DNA of 28,544 nt, taken from contig DYQY01000017.1 of assembly GCA_020719045.1 (NCBI GenBank), forward strand, positions 1 through 28,544, given 5' to 3'. Below are positions 14,247-23,420 of this stretch, in pieces (position 1 is the first letter of the stretch; each line of letters starts with the position of its first letter). A model generated the notes under the pieces. It had not been told where the DNA came from. It worked only from the letters and a program-made list of their open reading frames with translations, and did not search any database. The stretch comes from Candidatus Termititenax sp. (GTDB lineage Bacteria > Margulisbacteria > Riflemargulisbacteria > GWF2-35-9 > DYQY01). A program made the translations under genes and the position numbers.

Positions 14247-14363
14247 TTATCTATTATTCTCTAGTCTTTTCTTTATTTCCTTTATCTTCTTGTAATATTC
14301 TTTCCCCATACTAAGTAACTTTTTTACCTTAATTTCAGGGTAACCATGTTTAGATATACACAC
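14247..14363 (-). CDS. Possible 38-residue protein or gene remnant after lnt
   Basis: A minus-strand frame from GTG 14363 (7 nt after the lnt stop) to TAA at 14247 encodes a basic, helical, protein-like sequence with HGYPEIKVKKLLSMGKEYYK followed by a Lys/Arg-rich helix. No ribosome site is visible. The high Lys content and lack of low-complexity spacer suggest past or present coding. No family is recognised; a transposase or DNA-binding tail is only a guess. Confidence 0.35.
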   Translation of the reverse strand: MCISKHGYPEIKVKKLLSMGKEYYKKIKEIKKRLENNR

Positions 14364-14370
14364 ATTAAAA

Positions 14371-15816
14371 TTAATTATTAAAAAAATCTTTTTTATCAAA
14401 CTTTAAAAAAATTAAAAACATGAAAATCCATAAAGGAAAATAGTAGAAAAACTTCATAATAAATGGAGTATTACCTGAAGTTATTTCTAAGTTTTCTGAT
14501 AAATATCCTGCTTTATTATCAGGGATAATTGATAGTAATTTCCCATGATGATTAACTACAGCACTTATGCCATTATTAGTACTATAGACATATGGGGCAT
14601 ATTGCTCGGTTGCTCTAAACTGAACTGTTCTAAGGTGTAACCTTTGAAAATATTTATTAAACCAAGCATCATTTGTAACAACAACACCAAGATCAAATTT
14701 CCTTAAATATGAAAGATTTGGAAAAGCAGACTCAAAACAAACAAGTGGCGCTATTCTTAGACTCTTGATATTAATAGGCCCTGTCATTTTACCTCCATGC
14801 GAATAATAAACTACATCACGAATGTTTTCCCAATTAGAAATTATTGGGAAATATTCACCAAATGGTACAAGTTGCCTCTTATGGTATTCTGCAATATATT
14901 TTGCTTCTTTATAAAAAAGCATCGCATTGTATATCTTTTCACCCCTCTTAACTGGTTGCCCCATTATACATAATCTGTTACCTAAGTTGGTTGAAAAGCA
15001 TAATCTGTCCTTGATTGTGTTCTCCCATAATGCTGGAATGATATTTTCTGGAAGAACTATTATCTCTGTATCAGGATTATCCTTAATAACTCTGTTTATT
15101 AACTTAAAATATATGTCTAAATTATTATTAAATAGGGATTCATCAGTTTTATATTCTTGATCGATATTCGGTTGTATAACAGCAACATGAACTGATTTGC
15201 GCTTAACCTTAATGCTATCAATGTAAGAATCTACACCAACTACAAATACTAAGCAGAAAAATGATACAAAAAATAGTACATTAACTCTATTTCTAATTTT
15301 CCCTACAATAACTAAAGCCAGAAAAGTAGAAAATGTTAACAATAATAAAGTAACCGCATAAGCACTTATAGCTGAATATGCAAGCCACTGGATTGCAGAG
15401 TTTGCTTGAGTTAAATATAGAGACATAAACGGATATCCAAAGGGACCGAAAGTTAATAGCCATTCAAAAAAAGTCCAATAAATTGGAATAAAATAATAAC
15501 CCTTAGGTGTTTGCAGAATATATTTAAACAGATAGAAAAAGATATACCATAATACAAAGAAATATAAGCTTATACCAAGCCATATTAAAATCGCACTTCC
15601 TTGACCAATAAATCTATCTAATGATACAAACCAATGTGAGTGAGTTAGGACAAAGACGCCTAATCCAACAAGAAACTCAGGCTTCTTATAGAAATCATGG
15701 TTTTTTAAAACATAGACCAGAATCGCTGTTATTAATAAAGGAACTATTATGAATAATTCCTTAAAGAAAGCAACTCCAAGTAGCAACCCAATAATAATAG
15801 ATATAATATACTTCAT
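14371..15816 (-). CDS. lnt: Apolipoprotein N-acyltransferase
   Basis: An inner-membrane enzyme of 481 residues that adds the third acyl chain to lipoproteins. The N-terminal half has about six to seven hydrophobic spans (1-195), and one closes the C-terminus. Between them lies a nitrilase-fold periplasmic domain with the expected triad: Glu257 in IIVLPENIIPALW, Lys313 in IAEYHKRQLVPFGEY and Cys360 in IAPLVCFESAFP. It begins at a TAATG junction with the lipoprotein gene (15816), so the two are translated together. Its neighbours lptD and a lipoprotein fit a role in outer-membrane biogenesis. Confidence 0.95.
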   Translation of the reverse strand: MKYIISIIIGLLLGVAFFKELFIIVPLLITAILVYVLKNHDFYKKPEFLVGLGVFVLTHSHWFVSLDRFIGQGSAILIWLGISLYFFVLWYIFFYLFKYILQTPKGYYFIPIYWTFFEWLLTFGPFGYPFMSLYLTQANSAIQWLAYSAISAYAVTLLLLTFSTFLALVIVGKIRNRVNVLFFVSFFCLVFVVGVDSYIDSIKVKRKSVHVAVIQPNIDQEYKTDESLFNNNLDIYFKLINRVIKDNPDTEIIVLPENIIPALWENTIKDRLCFSTNLGNRLCIMGQPVKRGEKIYNAMLFYKEAKYIAEYHKRQLVPFGEYFPIISNWENIRDVVYYSHGGKMTGPINIKSLRIAPLVCFESAFPNLSYLRKFDLGVVVTNDAWFNKYFQRLHLRTVQFRATEQYAPYVYSTNNGISAVVNHHGKLLSIIPDNKAGYLSENLEITSGNTPFIMKFFYYFPLWIFMFLIFLKFDKKDFFNN

Positions 15817-16580
15817 TAGATTACCGTCACCTTTATGGCATATAAATCATTATAACTGCCTGTTGAATAATTTAGTCGCTCTACAAATTGTCCTTTACTG
15901 TTCTTAATAGTATTATCACTATTTCTATAGTAATCAACAACTACTCCTTGATTATCTATAGAAAATAAGTTGAAATAAAAAAATTGGTCAGTTGCTGGCT
16001 TGCTTTCAGAGCCTAGCTTCTGAAGCTCTATCTGAAATTCAATATCATAATTACCACTAGTATTAGTAAAAGAAAAACCAGACTCGTTAGAAATGTTCCT
16101 AGCATAAAAGCTCTGATTGATGCTTTGATTAGCTGTTGAAGGGAAATATGGCGAACTTGGGTCACAAAACTCTTGAGTTTGAGTAGCACCTAACTTTGTT
16201 AAATATATATAATCACTCCAAGTAGAAAAATAGTTTTGATAATAATAATTAATAAAGACATCTTTACTAGCATTAATCGTACCGTTACTAGTAGGTGATT
16301 TAGCTAGGTCGATTGTTGAAAAATCAAAATCCTGGCCTGGTAAGAAAGTATAATAATTAACAGGAATTGCTATCTGACTTTTACTATACACAAAGACATA
16401 CTTATAATCATTTAACATAGGGTCAGCACCTAACTTAATATTAACAACCATCGTACTTCCGGCGTTTGGTTTTGCACCACTTACTGTTTCAGCGCAACCA
16501 GTTAATAGTGAAAGGTGAATAGTAAACAGTGAACAGTAAATAATGAAAAAAAATGCTGTTTTTAGTTTATCTAGCGACAT
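15816..16580 (-). CDS. Lipoprotein of unknown function between lptD and lnt
   Basis: The product has 254 residues from ATG 16580, chosen because GGGAG lies 8 nt upstream and it overlaps lptD by only 14 bp; the longer frame from 16655 would run deep into lptD. Residues 1-28 form a lipoprotein signal ending in the lipobox L-L-T-G-C with lipidated Cys29. Part of the signal (about 11-27) is encoded by heptamer repeats. The mature protein is beta-rich, with many Tyr/Asn/Ser (KYVFVYSKSQIAIPVNYYTF, FINYYYQNYF). It matches no family I know. Its place directly after lptD suggests it could be the partner lipoprotein of LptD (an LptE analogue), but no LptE similarity is visible. Confidence 0.8.
   Translation of the reverse strand: MSLDKLKTAFFFIIYCSLFTIHLSLLTGCAETVSGAKPNAGSTMVVNIKLGADPMLNDYKYVFVYSKSQIAIPVNYYTFLPGQDFDFSTIDLAKSPTSNGTINASKDVFINYYYQNYFSTWSDYIYLTKLGATQTQEFCDPSSPYFPSTANQSINQSFYARNISNESGFSFTNTSGNYDIEFQIELQKLGSESKPATDQFFYFNLFSIDNQGVVVDYYRNSDNTIKNSKGQFVERLNYSTGSYNDLYAIKVTVI
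16500..16548. repeat. Heptamer tract 5, inside a lipoprotein signal sequence
   Basis: Seven 7-bp units: AGTTAAT, AGTGAAA, GGTGAAT, AGTAAAC, AGTGAAC, AGTAAAT, AATGAAA. They mix the RGTGAAN and RGTRAAN forms and are in the same orientation as tracts 1 and 2. The tract lies within the lipoprotein gene, just upstream of and up to its lipobox codons. Confidence 0.82.
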
Positions 16581-18900
16581 CTTGTTGCTCCCATCCATGG
16601 AAAGTAGATCCAGCATCACCAACGGTTGTGCCAAAAGTTTGATCAGGGAAAGCATTTACTCTGAACAAGAATGAATGCTCATGGTTATATTCTCTGTATC
16701 TATATATTAACTCCACACAACCCATGTTTCTTATTATATCAACAAACGGAACTGTGTACTGCTTATTAAAATTATTCCAAACAAATTCTGACCGAACCTT
16801 CCAAGGTTCTTCTTCACCAAATGACTTCCCTACTTGAATCCTACTGTCTCTTACAATTCCTGAAACTAGCTCATAATTCATTCTCCAGATAAGATAGTTA
16901 TCATAGTCTTGTTGATATATAGCATTGCTTTGAAGATTCTGCCATCTTGAATTTTCGTGGTCGTAACCAGTGAAAAGACTAACAGAGCTTTTTGTGTCTA
17001 ATGAGTGTTTAAGGTCAAAATACTCTATGTCTCTTTTGTTATTAATAAAGTCAAAACCATCTCGTACAGTAAAAGTTGTTTTATCTGTAACTTGATAGAT
17101 AAATGAATTATTTAACCTTTTATTAACATAAGAAGACATTTCGTCAAAATAAAATGGAGAATAGCCACCATTATGATACTGAGTATATCTTAAAGAATTC
17201 CTGAAAGGGTTTCCATTAAAGACATCTAATTGATAAGTTTCATTTAAACCATACTGTTTATCTTGAGTTTCATATAAATATTGGTCATAACCATAAGTAG
17301 CACCAAATTGCATGTACTCAGATTTATAAATATCAGCATTAATATCGTTTCTTACTAAAATTCTCTTTAAAGTAATATCCCTATTACCATTTGTTCCATA
17401 TGTTGGGTCTATGTAACGTCTCTCATGGTAGTTTCCAACGATTATTGATGGGGAATATCTAAATATCCCGCTGGTATAAGGATTAAAACTAAGTTCAGCC
17501 TCAGGTATGTTTTCTAAAATTGAAAGATTGTTATCTTTCGTTACTCTGTCACCATCTAAATCAAAAAGCATATCTGTTCGAAGTGCAACTGCCCTAAGAT
17601 TAAGTGGTGCATTAAATAGACTGTAGGTAAGCCCAATTTTAGGTTGCAATAATTCATCCGTCTCACTATTAACTTTATCGTTTTTATAGGTAATATTGGT
17701 ATTTACTTGCAGGTCTCTCACAGGAGAAAAGCTAAGCGCATTATTGTAATACTGATAATCATTATTACCACTTTTGTTAGCTGAATAATTAAAGTTATTA
17801 TTAACCGTTTTTATTGAAGTATTAATGCTAAAGTTTTGTCTTAAAGCCCCTGAATTTGAATAAGTGTCTTTAGCATACTGAACATTATTCTTTGAGTCAC
17901 CAATACTTCCTTGCCATGAATATTTTTCGGTTTTCTGTGCATATTCACGATTATCATAATTATAAGCATACAAGCTTCCTATCTGCTTATTAGAATAGCC
18001 AATGTAACCATCAGTAAATTTCTCAAATCCACCAGACCTTCTATGCATATTCCTTTGTTGTATCCCATACTTAATGTTTTCATCAGGGAAATTAATGGTT
18101 TGGTCCCATTTTAAAGCATAATGATTTGAATCAATAAAATATAAGTATGCTGTAGATGGATCAAATTTATTCTTTCTAATAGTTGCACTGAAACCAAATC
18201 CCCAGCCAAGCTTCTGCATGTGATCAATATAAATTAGAGTCTTAAAATCTTCATTTAAATAATAATCCAGAGCAGTTTTAACATAATCGCCTTCAACTAA
18301 GTTAGTTCCAATAATGGGGAACAGTAGTATTGGATTTGCATATCCAAGCTTAAATTCGTAATAAGGAGAATAAAAAACAGGAACCGGACCTGATTTACAA
18401 TAAACATCGTAGCCAATTATTTTATCATTAGGATAGAATTTAAACCTTTTTGCCTCAATTAGATAATATTGTCTATCATAAGGACAGGTTGATAGAGTTG
18501 CGTCATTACCTTGGAAATATATATTATCCTTACTTATTGTCTTGCTAGTAAAATACACAGGAGCTTGGAGTTCTACAGGATTAAATGTAGCTGATACTGC
18601 TGAAAAAACTAGTTTATCTTCCTTAAGTTTATAAGTAACAACATCTGTATAAAATCGATTTCCTTCATAAACTACATCAATTCCACCAAGAGCAAAGAAT
18701 TCATTAGTTTTTGTATCTATTTCGGCATATTTAGAATTAAGTTTAATGTTTTGATAACTTAGTTCAACATTGCCAGAAGCAATAATTAAGTGATTTTCCT
18801 TATAAATTAGTTCATCAGCTGAAATATCAACCTCACTGGAGAATGAAATGCTAAAAATAATTAATAAAATAAAACTTTTTTTAAATAATGTAATTAACAT
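16567..18900 (-). CDS. lptD: LPS-assembly protein LptD (OstA)
   Basis: The product has 777 residues from ATG 18900; a TTG one codon earlier also fits, with AGGTT about 10 nt upstream. MLITLFKKSFILLIIFSISFSS is a signal peptide. Residues about 25-110 form the OstA/LptA-like jellyroll (VDISADELIYKENHLIIASGNVELSYQNIKL, TKTNEFFALGGIDVVY). The rest is the large beta-barrel with the typical PVFYSPYYEF and many Tyr/Asn-rich strands. It inserts lipopolysaccharide or a related glycolipid into the outer leaflet. It overlaps the TPR gene (20 bp) upstream and the lipoprotein (14 bp) downstream. Together with lnt it shows a full outer membrane. Confidence 0.9.
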   Translation of the reverse strand: MLITLFKKSFILLIIFSISFSSEVDISADELIYKENHLIIASGNVELSYQNIKLNSKYAEIDTKTNEFFALGGIDVVYEGNRFYTDVVTYKLKEDKLVFSAVSATFNPVELQAPVYFTSKTISKDNIYFQGNDATLSTCPYDRQYYLIEAKRFKFYPNDKIIGYDVYCKSGPVPVFYSPYYEFKLGYANPILLFPIIGTNLVEGDYVKTALDYYLNEDFKTLIYIDHMQKLGWGFGFSATIRKNKFDPSTAYLYFIDSNHYALKWDQTINFPDENIKYGIQQRNMHRRSGGFEKFTDGYIGYSNKQIGSLYAYNYDNREYAQKTEKYSWQGSIGDSKNNVQYAKDTYSNSGALRQNFSINTSIKTVNNNFNYSANKSGNNDYQYYNNALSFSPVRDLQVNTNITYKNDKVNSETDELLQPKIGLTYSLFNAPLNLRAVALRTDMLFDLDGDRVTKDNNLSILENIPEAELSFNPYTSGIFRYSPSIIVGNYHERRYIDPTYGTNGNRDITLKRILVRNDINADIYKSEYMQFGATYGYDQYLYETQDKQYGLNETYQLDVFNGNPFRNSLRYTQYHNGGYSPFYFDEMSSYVNKRLNNSFIYQVTDKTTFTVRDGFDFINNKRDIEYFDLKHSLDTKSSVSLFTGYDHENSRWQNLQSNAIYQQDYDNYLIWRMNYELVSGIVRDSRIQVGKSFGEEEPWKVRSEFVWNNFNKQYTVPFVDIIRNMGCVELIYRYREYNHEHSFLFRVNAFPDQTFGTTVGDAGSTFHGWEQQDVAR

Positions 18901-21262
18901 CAAGCAACCTATATGCAGACAATTCCTTCAACAGCCCATACTGTTGGTATTTTTGCCAATTATTAGTAGCCTTTTCGATGTTATTTTGAAGAAAATATAT
19001 ATCTCCAAGCAATAGATACGCTTCAAAAAAATCTTCATCCAACTCAATAAGTTTTTTTACCAAACTTTTTGCCTCGTCAAACTTTTTCATATAATAAGTA
19101 AGAATAAAACCCATATGATAATAGGCTGCTGTTGATGCTGATTTTCTGCTTTTTAAAATACGCTCAAATATCTTTGATGACTCCTGATAGTTCTTATCAA
19201 TTAACGATAATACTGCCCTATTATTCAAAATATTTTTGTGAGATGAATCCATCTGCTCGGCTATCTTTAATCTATCAGAAGCGGATGTTAGTTTTCCTTT
19301 CAAAATATCCTCAACTGCTTCGTTATTTGAAGCCACACCCATAGAAGATTCAAAATGTTCTTTGTGTTTATTCTTAAGTATATTTCTATTAAAAATTACA
19401 GTAATGTCTTTACAGACAATATCTTTAGCAACAACTATTAGCGATTTTCCTGCAACTTCCAAGCATGGTGAATTCTTAAGAATTTCTTCTCTTTTTTTAA
19501 TGTCCTCTCTTTGGAAATCTATCTCTAAGATTCTGCCATATTTCTCAAGAGCTGGGTCGATAGAACCAACAATCTCACAAACTTCTGCGTACTTTGCAAG
19601 CACCATTAAATACTCAGGTGATGTATCAACAAAAATATTTGCAAGTGACTTCTTTAAACTACCAATGGCTGAATAAAAATTATTTAGACCAATAAAGGAA
19701 ATTGCTTGATAGTAAAAAAGCTTGTAGTTGTTATTACTCTTACTAAGCTCTTGGATTCTGATTAAGGAATCACTAAACTGTTTATTTTCTATCATTGACT
19801 TAATATAGTCTAATTGAGAGGCGATATCTTGGTTATTTTTGGATCTATTTCTAAAAAAATCTTTTCTTAGAGACAGCTCTGTCGGATAAATCTCGGAATA
19901 AATAGAATAAATAGTGCCTTTATCGTTACACTCATCCTTAGCTTTTTCAAATGCTTCCCTTAAAGAAACAAAGTCTCTATTACCTGCGTGACTTAAGAAA
20001 AGGATTCTATAAGCTTCCTCTTTATCTTCACCTTTCTCTAGCAATTCGTGAGCAATTTCGATACATCTATGATAATTCTCATTTTTTAAATATGCTTCTG
20101 CCATAGTGAGCTTTGCATAATAATTTTTAGGGTTACTCTCTATTAGCTCTTGGCACTGCTTCATTACACTTATGCTTTTTGAGACATCTGCATTCATAAG
20201 TTTTTTCATGTACTGTAATTCTGCAAAAGTATCATTATTTGCGTGATAGTAATCAGCAAGATACTGAAGCGCAGATACTTGGTTTGGGAAAACCTCAACA
20301 ATTTTCTTAAGACCAGCGACAGCTTTATCTTCATAAAATGAGTTTGATATTATTGCATGATAATCGTCCGCTGATTCAGAATACCTTTTTGTTAACAAAT
20401 ATAGTTCAGCTCTAAGAACTAAGGCATCTTGTAGTTCAGGTGAAGCTTTCAAAATTGAAAACAACTTATCTTCTATTATTAACAACTTATCGTCAAAATC
20501 ATTGTCTAAATAACTCTGTAGAATATCGATTGCTTTAGGAAAATATGAATAAAGAATATACAAATCAAGAAGCTTAGCAATAATGAACTCTTTTTCTGTC
20601 ATTGCATCTCTACATTTCTCAATAAACGAGATAACATCGTTATAACTATTTTTATTTAAGGTGATTCTTTTCTCGGAAATATCAACTGCTTTTAAATAAT
20701 TGCCGATTCTAAAATGTAAATCAGACAATGTTCGATGGTATATCTCTTTTTCACCATTAGTTTGCACCAACTTTTCATAAACAGATATTGCTTTTGATAT
20801 ATTATTACACTCAAGATAGGCTAAAGCTAAGCTATGACATATTTCTTCGTCATAAACCCCAATACTATATGGTTTCTCAACATATTTAATTATCTCGCTA
20901 AAGCGTTGGATTTTTTTAAATGTATTAATAAGCTCTTTATAAATCTCTAGATTTAGTGGATCAGATAAAAGCAAGTCTTCATAAATATCAATAGCTTCCT
21001 CAGGATTACCCTCTAAGCGATAAATATCAGCTAAAGCAAGCCCAAGCTCTGTATCTTTTTCTATTTCAGGATACTTTTTTTCAAATTGCAAAAGAATAGT
21101 TGGCAGCTCTCTTGGCCATAGCTTAATAATACGTTTATAGTGCTGTAAAGCAGCATTATATTTTTTAATTCCAAACAAATAATTTGCAGTTTTAGTTAAT
21201 GAAGACAGAGTTTCATAAGTTTTATTTGTTTTTTGTCTTTCAATATCACTTATAAGATTCAT
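18881..21262 (-). CDS. Large TPR-repeat protein
   Basis: The product has 793 residues, almost entirely helical and composed of tetratricopeptide-like repeats. Repeat cores such as ADIYRLEGNPEEAIDIYEDLLLSDP, LALAYLECNNISKAISVYEKL, AEAYLKNENYHRCIEIAHELLE and LLGDIYFLQNNIEKATNNWQKY are seen along the whole length. A short non-TPR segment occurs at about 595-640 (IVVAKDIVCKDITVIFNRN). It has no signal peptide or membrane span, so it is probably cytoplasmic. It starts 3 nt after purQ and overlaps lptD, so its expression is tied to both. Its role is unknown; the position suggests a scaffold linked to envelope assembly. Confidence 0.85.
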   Translation of the reverse strand: MNLISDIERQKTNKTYETLSSLTKTANYLFGIKKYNAALQHYKRIIKLWPRELPTILLQFEKKYPEIEKDTELGLALADIYRLEGNPEEAIDIYEDLLLSDPLNLEIYKELINTFKKIQRFSEIIKYVEKPYSIGVYDEEICHSLALAYLECNNISKAISVYEKLVQTNGEKEIYHRTLSDLHFRIGNYLKAVDISEKRITLNKNSYNDVISFIEKCRDAMTEKEFIIAKLLDLYILYSYFPKAIDILQSYLDNDFDDKLLIIEDKLFSILKASPELQDALVLRAELYLLTKRYSESADDYHAIISNSFYEDKAVAGLKKIVEVFPNQVSALQYLADYYHANNDTFAELQYMKKLMNADVSKSISVMKQCQELIESNPKNYYAKLTMAEAYLKNENYHRCIEIAHELLEKGEDKEEAYRILFLSHAGNRDFVSLREAFEKAKDECNDKGTIYSIYSEIYPTELSLRKDFFRNRSKNNQDIASQLDYIKSMIENKQFSDSLIRIQELSKSNNNYKLFYYQAISFIGLNNFYSAIGSLKKSLANIFVDTSPEYLMVLAKYAEVCEIVGSIDPALEKYGRILEIDFQREDIKKREEILKNSPCLEVAGKSLIVVAKDIVCKDITVIFNRNILKNKHKEHFESSMGVASNNEAVEDILKGKLTSASDRLKIAEQMDSSHKNILNNRAVLSLIDKNYQESSKIFERILKSRKSASTAAYYHMGFILTYYMKKFDEAKSLVKKLIELDEDFFEAYLLLGDIYFLQNNIEKATNNWQKYQQYGLLKELSAYRLLDVNYII

Positions 21263-21265
21263 ATC

Positions 21266-21907
21266 TTATTTTATATCAAGGATATTCAAACTCTTCCGGT
21301 TTCTAAAAAGACATCTTTCCGGATGAGGCATCATTCCTAACACGTTCTTTTTCTTATTAAAAATCCCTGCAATGTCAGCAATGGAACCATTTGGATTATT
21401 TACATATTTAAAGGCAATCTGGTCATTAGCCATAAGCTCTTTAAGACCATTTTCATCAATATGATAACGTCCTTCGCCATGCGCTATTGGAACTGTAATT
21501 ATCTCGCCTGGTGTAAATGTTTTAGTAAAAGATGTTTGATTGTTAACTACTTCAAGCTCAAGACTTTTACAGATAAATTTCTGAGAAGTGTTCATTAAAA
21601 GTGCACCTGGAAGAAGCCCACATTCTGTTAAAATCTGAAAACCATTACAGATACCAATTACATAACCGCCATTATTAGCAAACTTAATAACTTCTTGCAT
21701 AATTTTAGAAAACTTAGATATCGCACCACATCTTAAATAATCACCATAGGAAAATCCACCAGGTAAAACAATTACGTCTAAACCATTTGGAAGAGAAGCT
21801 TCTTCATGCCATATATAGACAGCTTCTTCGTGCAACTGGTCTGTTACTGCATGGTAACAATCAGAGTCGCAATTAGACCCTGGAAAAACAACAACTCCAT
21901 ACTTCAT
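21266..21907 (-). CDS. purQ: Phosphoribosylformylglycinamidine synthase, glutaminase subunit
   Basis: The product has 213 residues from ATG 21907, one base after the purS stop and behind AAAGGG; a longer frame from 21964 lies inside purS and is rejected. It is a class I glutamine amidotransferase with nucleophile Cys87 in GICNGFQIL and His195/Glu197 in MMPHPER. The N-terminus [20 protein letters not shown] is typical of PurQ. It supplies ammonia for FGAM synthesis together with PurS and PurL (not in the window) in purine biosynthesis. Its length is slightly under the usual 220-230. Confidence 0.96.
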   Translation of the reverse strand: MKYGVVVFPGSNCDSDCYHAVTDQLHEEAVYIWHEEASLPNGLDVIVLPGGFSYGDYLRCGAISKFSKIMQEVIKFANNGGYVIGICNGFQILTECGLLPGALLMNTSQKFICKSLELEVVNNQTSFTKTFTPGEIITVPIAHGEGRYHIDENGLKELMANDQIAFKYVNNPNGSIADIAGIFNKKKNVLGMMPHPERCLFRNRKSLNILDIK

Positions 21908-21908
21908 T

Positions 21909-22157
21909 TTAGACCCTTTCCATGTAAAATTCATATTTTTCAATAACTGGGTTAGATAAAACATCTTTTGCCATCTTATCTACTTGCGCTTTAGTAGTAG
22001 CCTCGTCAGTACTATCTACCTTAAATTCAATATACTTCCCGATTTTCATATTAGATAGACCTTTATAACCTAAATGGTCCAAAGAATGACTAACGGTCTT
22101 TCCTTGTGGATCTAAAACATCATCTTTTAACATAACATGTACTTTTACTTTAAACAT
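21909..22157 (-). CDS. purS: Phosphoribosylformylglycinamidine synthase subunit PurS
   Basis: An 82-residue small bridging subunit of the PurSLQ complex. [31 protein letters not shown] and the final NPVIEKYEF are standard for the family. AGGAG lies before the ATG. It sits 15 nt after proA and 1 nt before purQ. Confidence 0.95.
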   Translation of the reverse strand: MFKVKVHVMLKDDVLDPQGKTVSHSLDHLGYKGLSNMKIGKYIEFKVDSTDEATTKAQVDKMAKDVLSNPVIEKYEFYMERV

Positions 22158-22172
22158 TTACTTACTCCTTTT

Positions 22173-23420
22173 TTATTCTCTTACTTGTCCATTACCTGTA
22201 ACCACATACTTATAGGTAGTTAACTCTTTAAGGCCCATAGGACCTCTTGCATGCATTTTTTGAGTACTTATACCAATCTCTGCGCCAAATCCGAATTCAA
22301 AGCCATCAGTAAACCTTGTAGATGCATTAATAATAATAGCTGACGCATCAACCTTTGTGCTAAAAAGTTCTATTGATTTACTTGTTTCAGAAATAATAGC
22401 TTCTGTGTGCTTAGTGCCAAACTTGTCTATATGCGAAATAGCTTCATTTACGTCCTCAACTACTTTTATTGAAATTATATAATCTGAAAATTCAGTTGCA
22501 TATTCTTTATCTGTTGCAGGTAATACTTTATCAGAAAACTTCATAGTTTCTTTACAGCCATACATTTCAACATTGCTAGCCAAATACTCTTTAATAATCA
22601 AAGGTAGCACTTTCTTTGCTATATCTTTGTGAACCAGTAGTGATTCCGCTGCATTACAAACACTTGGTCTCTGAACCTTAGCATTAACAGCTATCTTCAC
22701 TGCATTTTCAATATTTGCTGAATCATCAATAAATACGTGACAATTACCAATGCCTGTCTCAATACAAGGAACAGTTGCAGAGTTTACTACAGCATTAATT
22801 AGGCCTGCACCACCTCTTGGAATAACTAAATCAATATATTCTTTAAGTGTCACTAATTCTAAAACAGTCTCACGTGATGTGTGTTCAACTAAATTAATAG
22901 TATTAGCTGGGAATCCTACTTCAACTAAAACTTTATTTAAAACACTTACAATTGCTATATTTGAATTAATTGCTGACGAAGAGCCCCTTAACAATACAGC
23001 ATTAGAAGTTTTAAGTGTAAGCCCTGCTGCATCAACCGTAACGTTTGGTCTTGCTTCATAGATAATTCCTATTACACCAATTGGAACTCTAACCTTTGAA
23101 ATATTTAAACCGTTTGGTCTGTCCCATTTTTCCATTAACTCATTTATTGGGTCAGGTAAATCGATTACAATCTCTAAACCAATTGCCATATCTTCTATTC
23201 GTTTATCGTTAAGCGCAAGTCTATCTAATAACGCCTTGCTAATATTGTCTTTTTCGCCCTGTTCTAAGTCTTTTTTATTCTCTGCAATAATGTAGGTCTT
23301 ATTATCCCTAAGCGCTTTGGCCATGGACTTTAGGCCATTATTCTTTTGTTCAGTTGAAACAGTTACTAGAAATTTAGATATTTCTTTGGCTTGTTTACTT
23401 TTTAGTAGAACATCAGACAT
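22173..23420 (-). CDS. proA: Gamma-glutamyl phosphate reductase
   Basis: The product has 415 residues (usual 415-420) from ATG 23420, which has GGGAG about 9 nt upstream and overlaps proB by 8 bp; the open frame to 23474 is rejected. It reduces glutamyl-5-phosphate with NADPH, the second step of proline synthesis. The aldehyde-dehydrogenase fold is shown by KVRVPIGVIGIIYEARPNVTVDAA, AVLLRGSSSA, VIPRGGAGLI and the catalytic Cys255 in VQRPSVCNAAESLLV. The end TYKYVVTGNGQVRE is typical. Confidence 0.97.
   Translation of the reverse strand: MSDVLLKSKQAKEISKFLVTVSTEQKNNGLKSMAKALRDNKTYIIAENKKDLEQGEKDNISKALLDRLALNDKRIEDMAIGLEIVIDLPDPINELMEKWDRPNGLNISKVRVPIGVIGIIYEARPNVTVDAAGLTLKTSNAVLLRGSSSAINSNIAIVSVLNKVLVEVGFPANTINLVEHTSRETVLELVTLKEYIDLVIPRGGAGLINAVVNSATVPCIETGIGNCHVFIDDSANIENAVKIAVNAKVQRPSVCNAAESLLVHKDIAKKVLPLIIKEYLASNVEMYGCKETMKFSDKVLPATDKEYATEFSDYIISIKVVEDVNEAISHIDKFGTKHTEAIISETSKSIELFSTKVDASAIIINASTRFTDGFEFGFGAEIGISTQKMHARGPMGLKELTTYKYVVTGNGQVRE

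Noticed and set aside
16581-16655. Longer N-terminus of the lipoprotein
   Set aside because: It runs deep into lptD and would put charged residues ahead of a complete lipoprotein signal. The ATG at 16580 has its own ribosome site.
19362-19676. Plus-strand open frame of 104 codons inside the TPR gene
   Set aside because: The TPR frame is continuous and repeat-rich here, and the antisense frame has no motif or start signal.
21908-21964. Longer N-terminus of PurQ
   Set aside because: It would lie inside purS. The ATG at 21907 has AAAGGG upstream and gives the family N-terminus.
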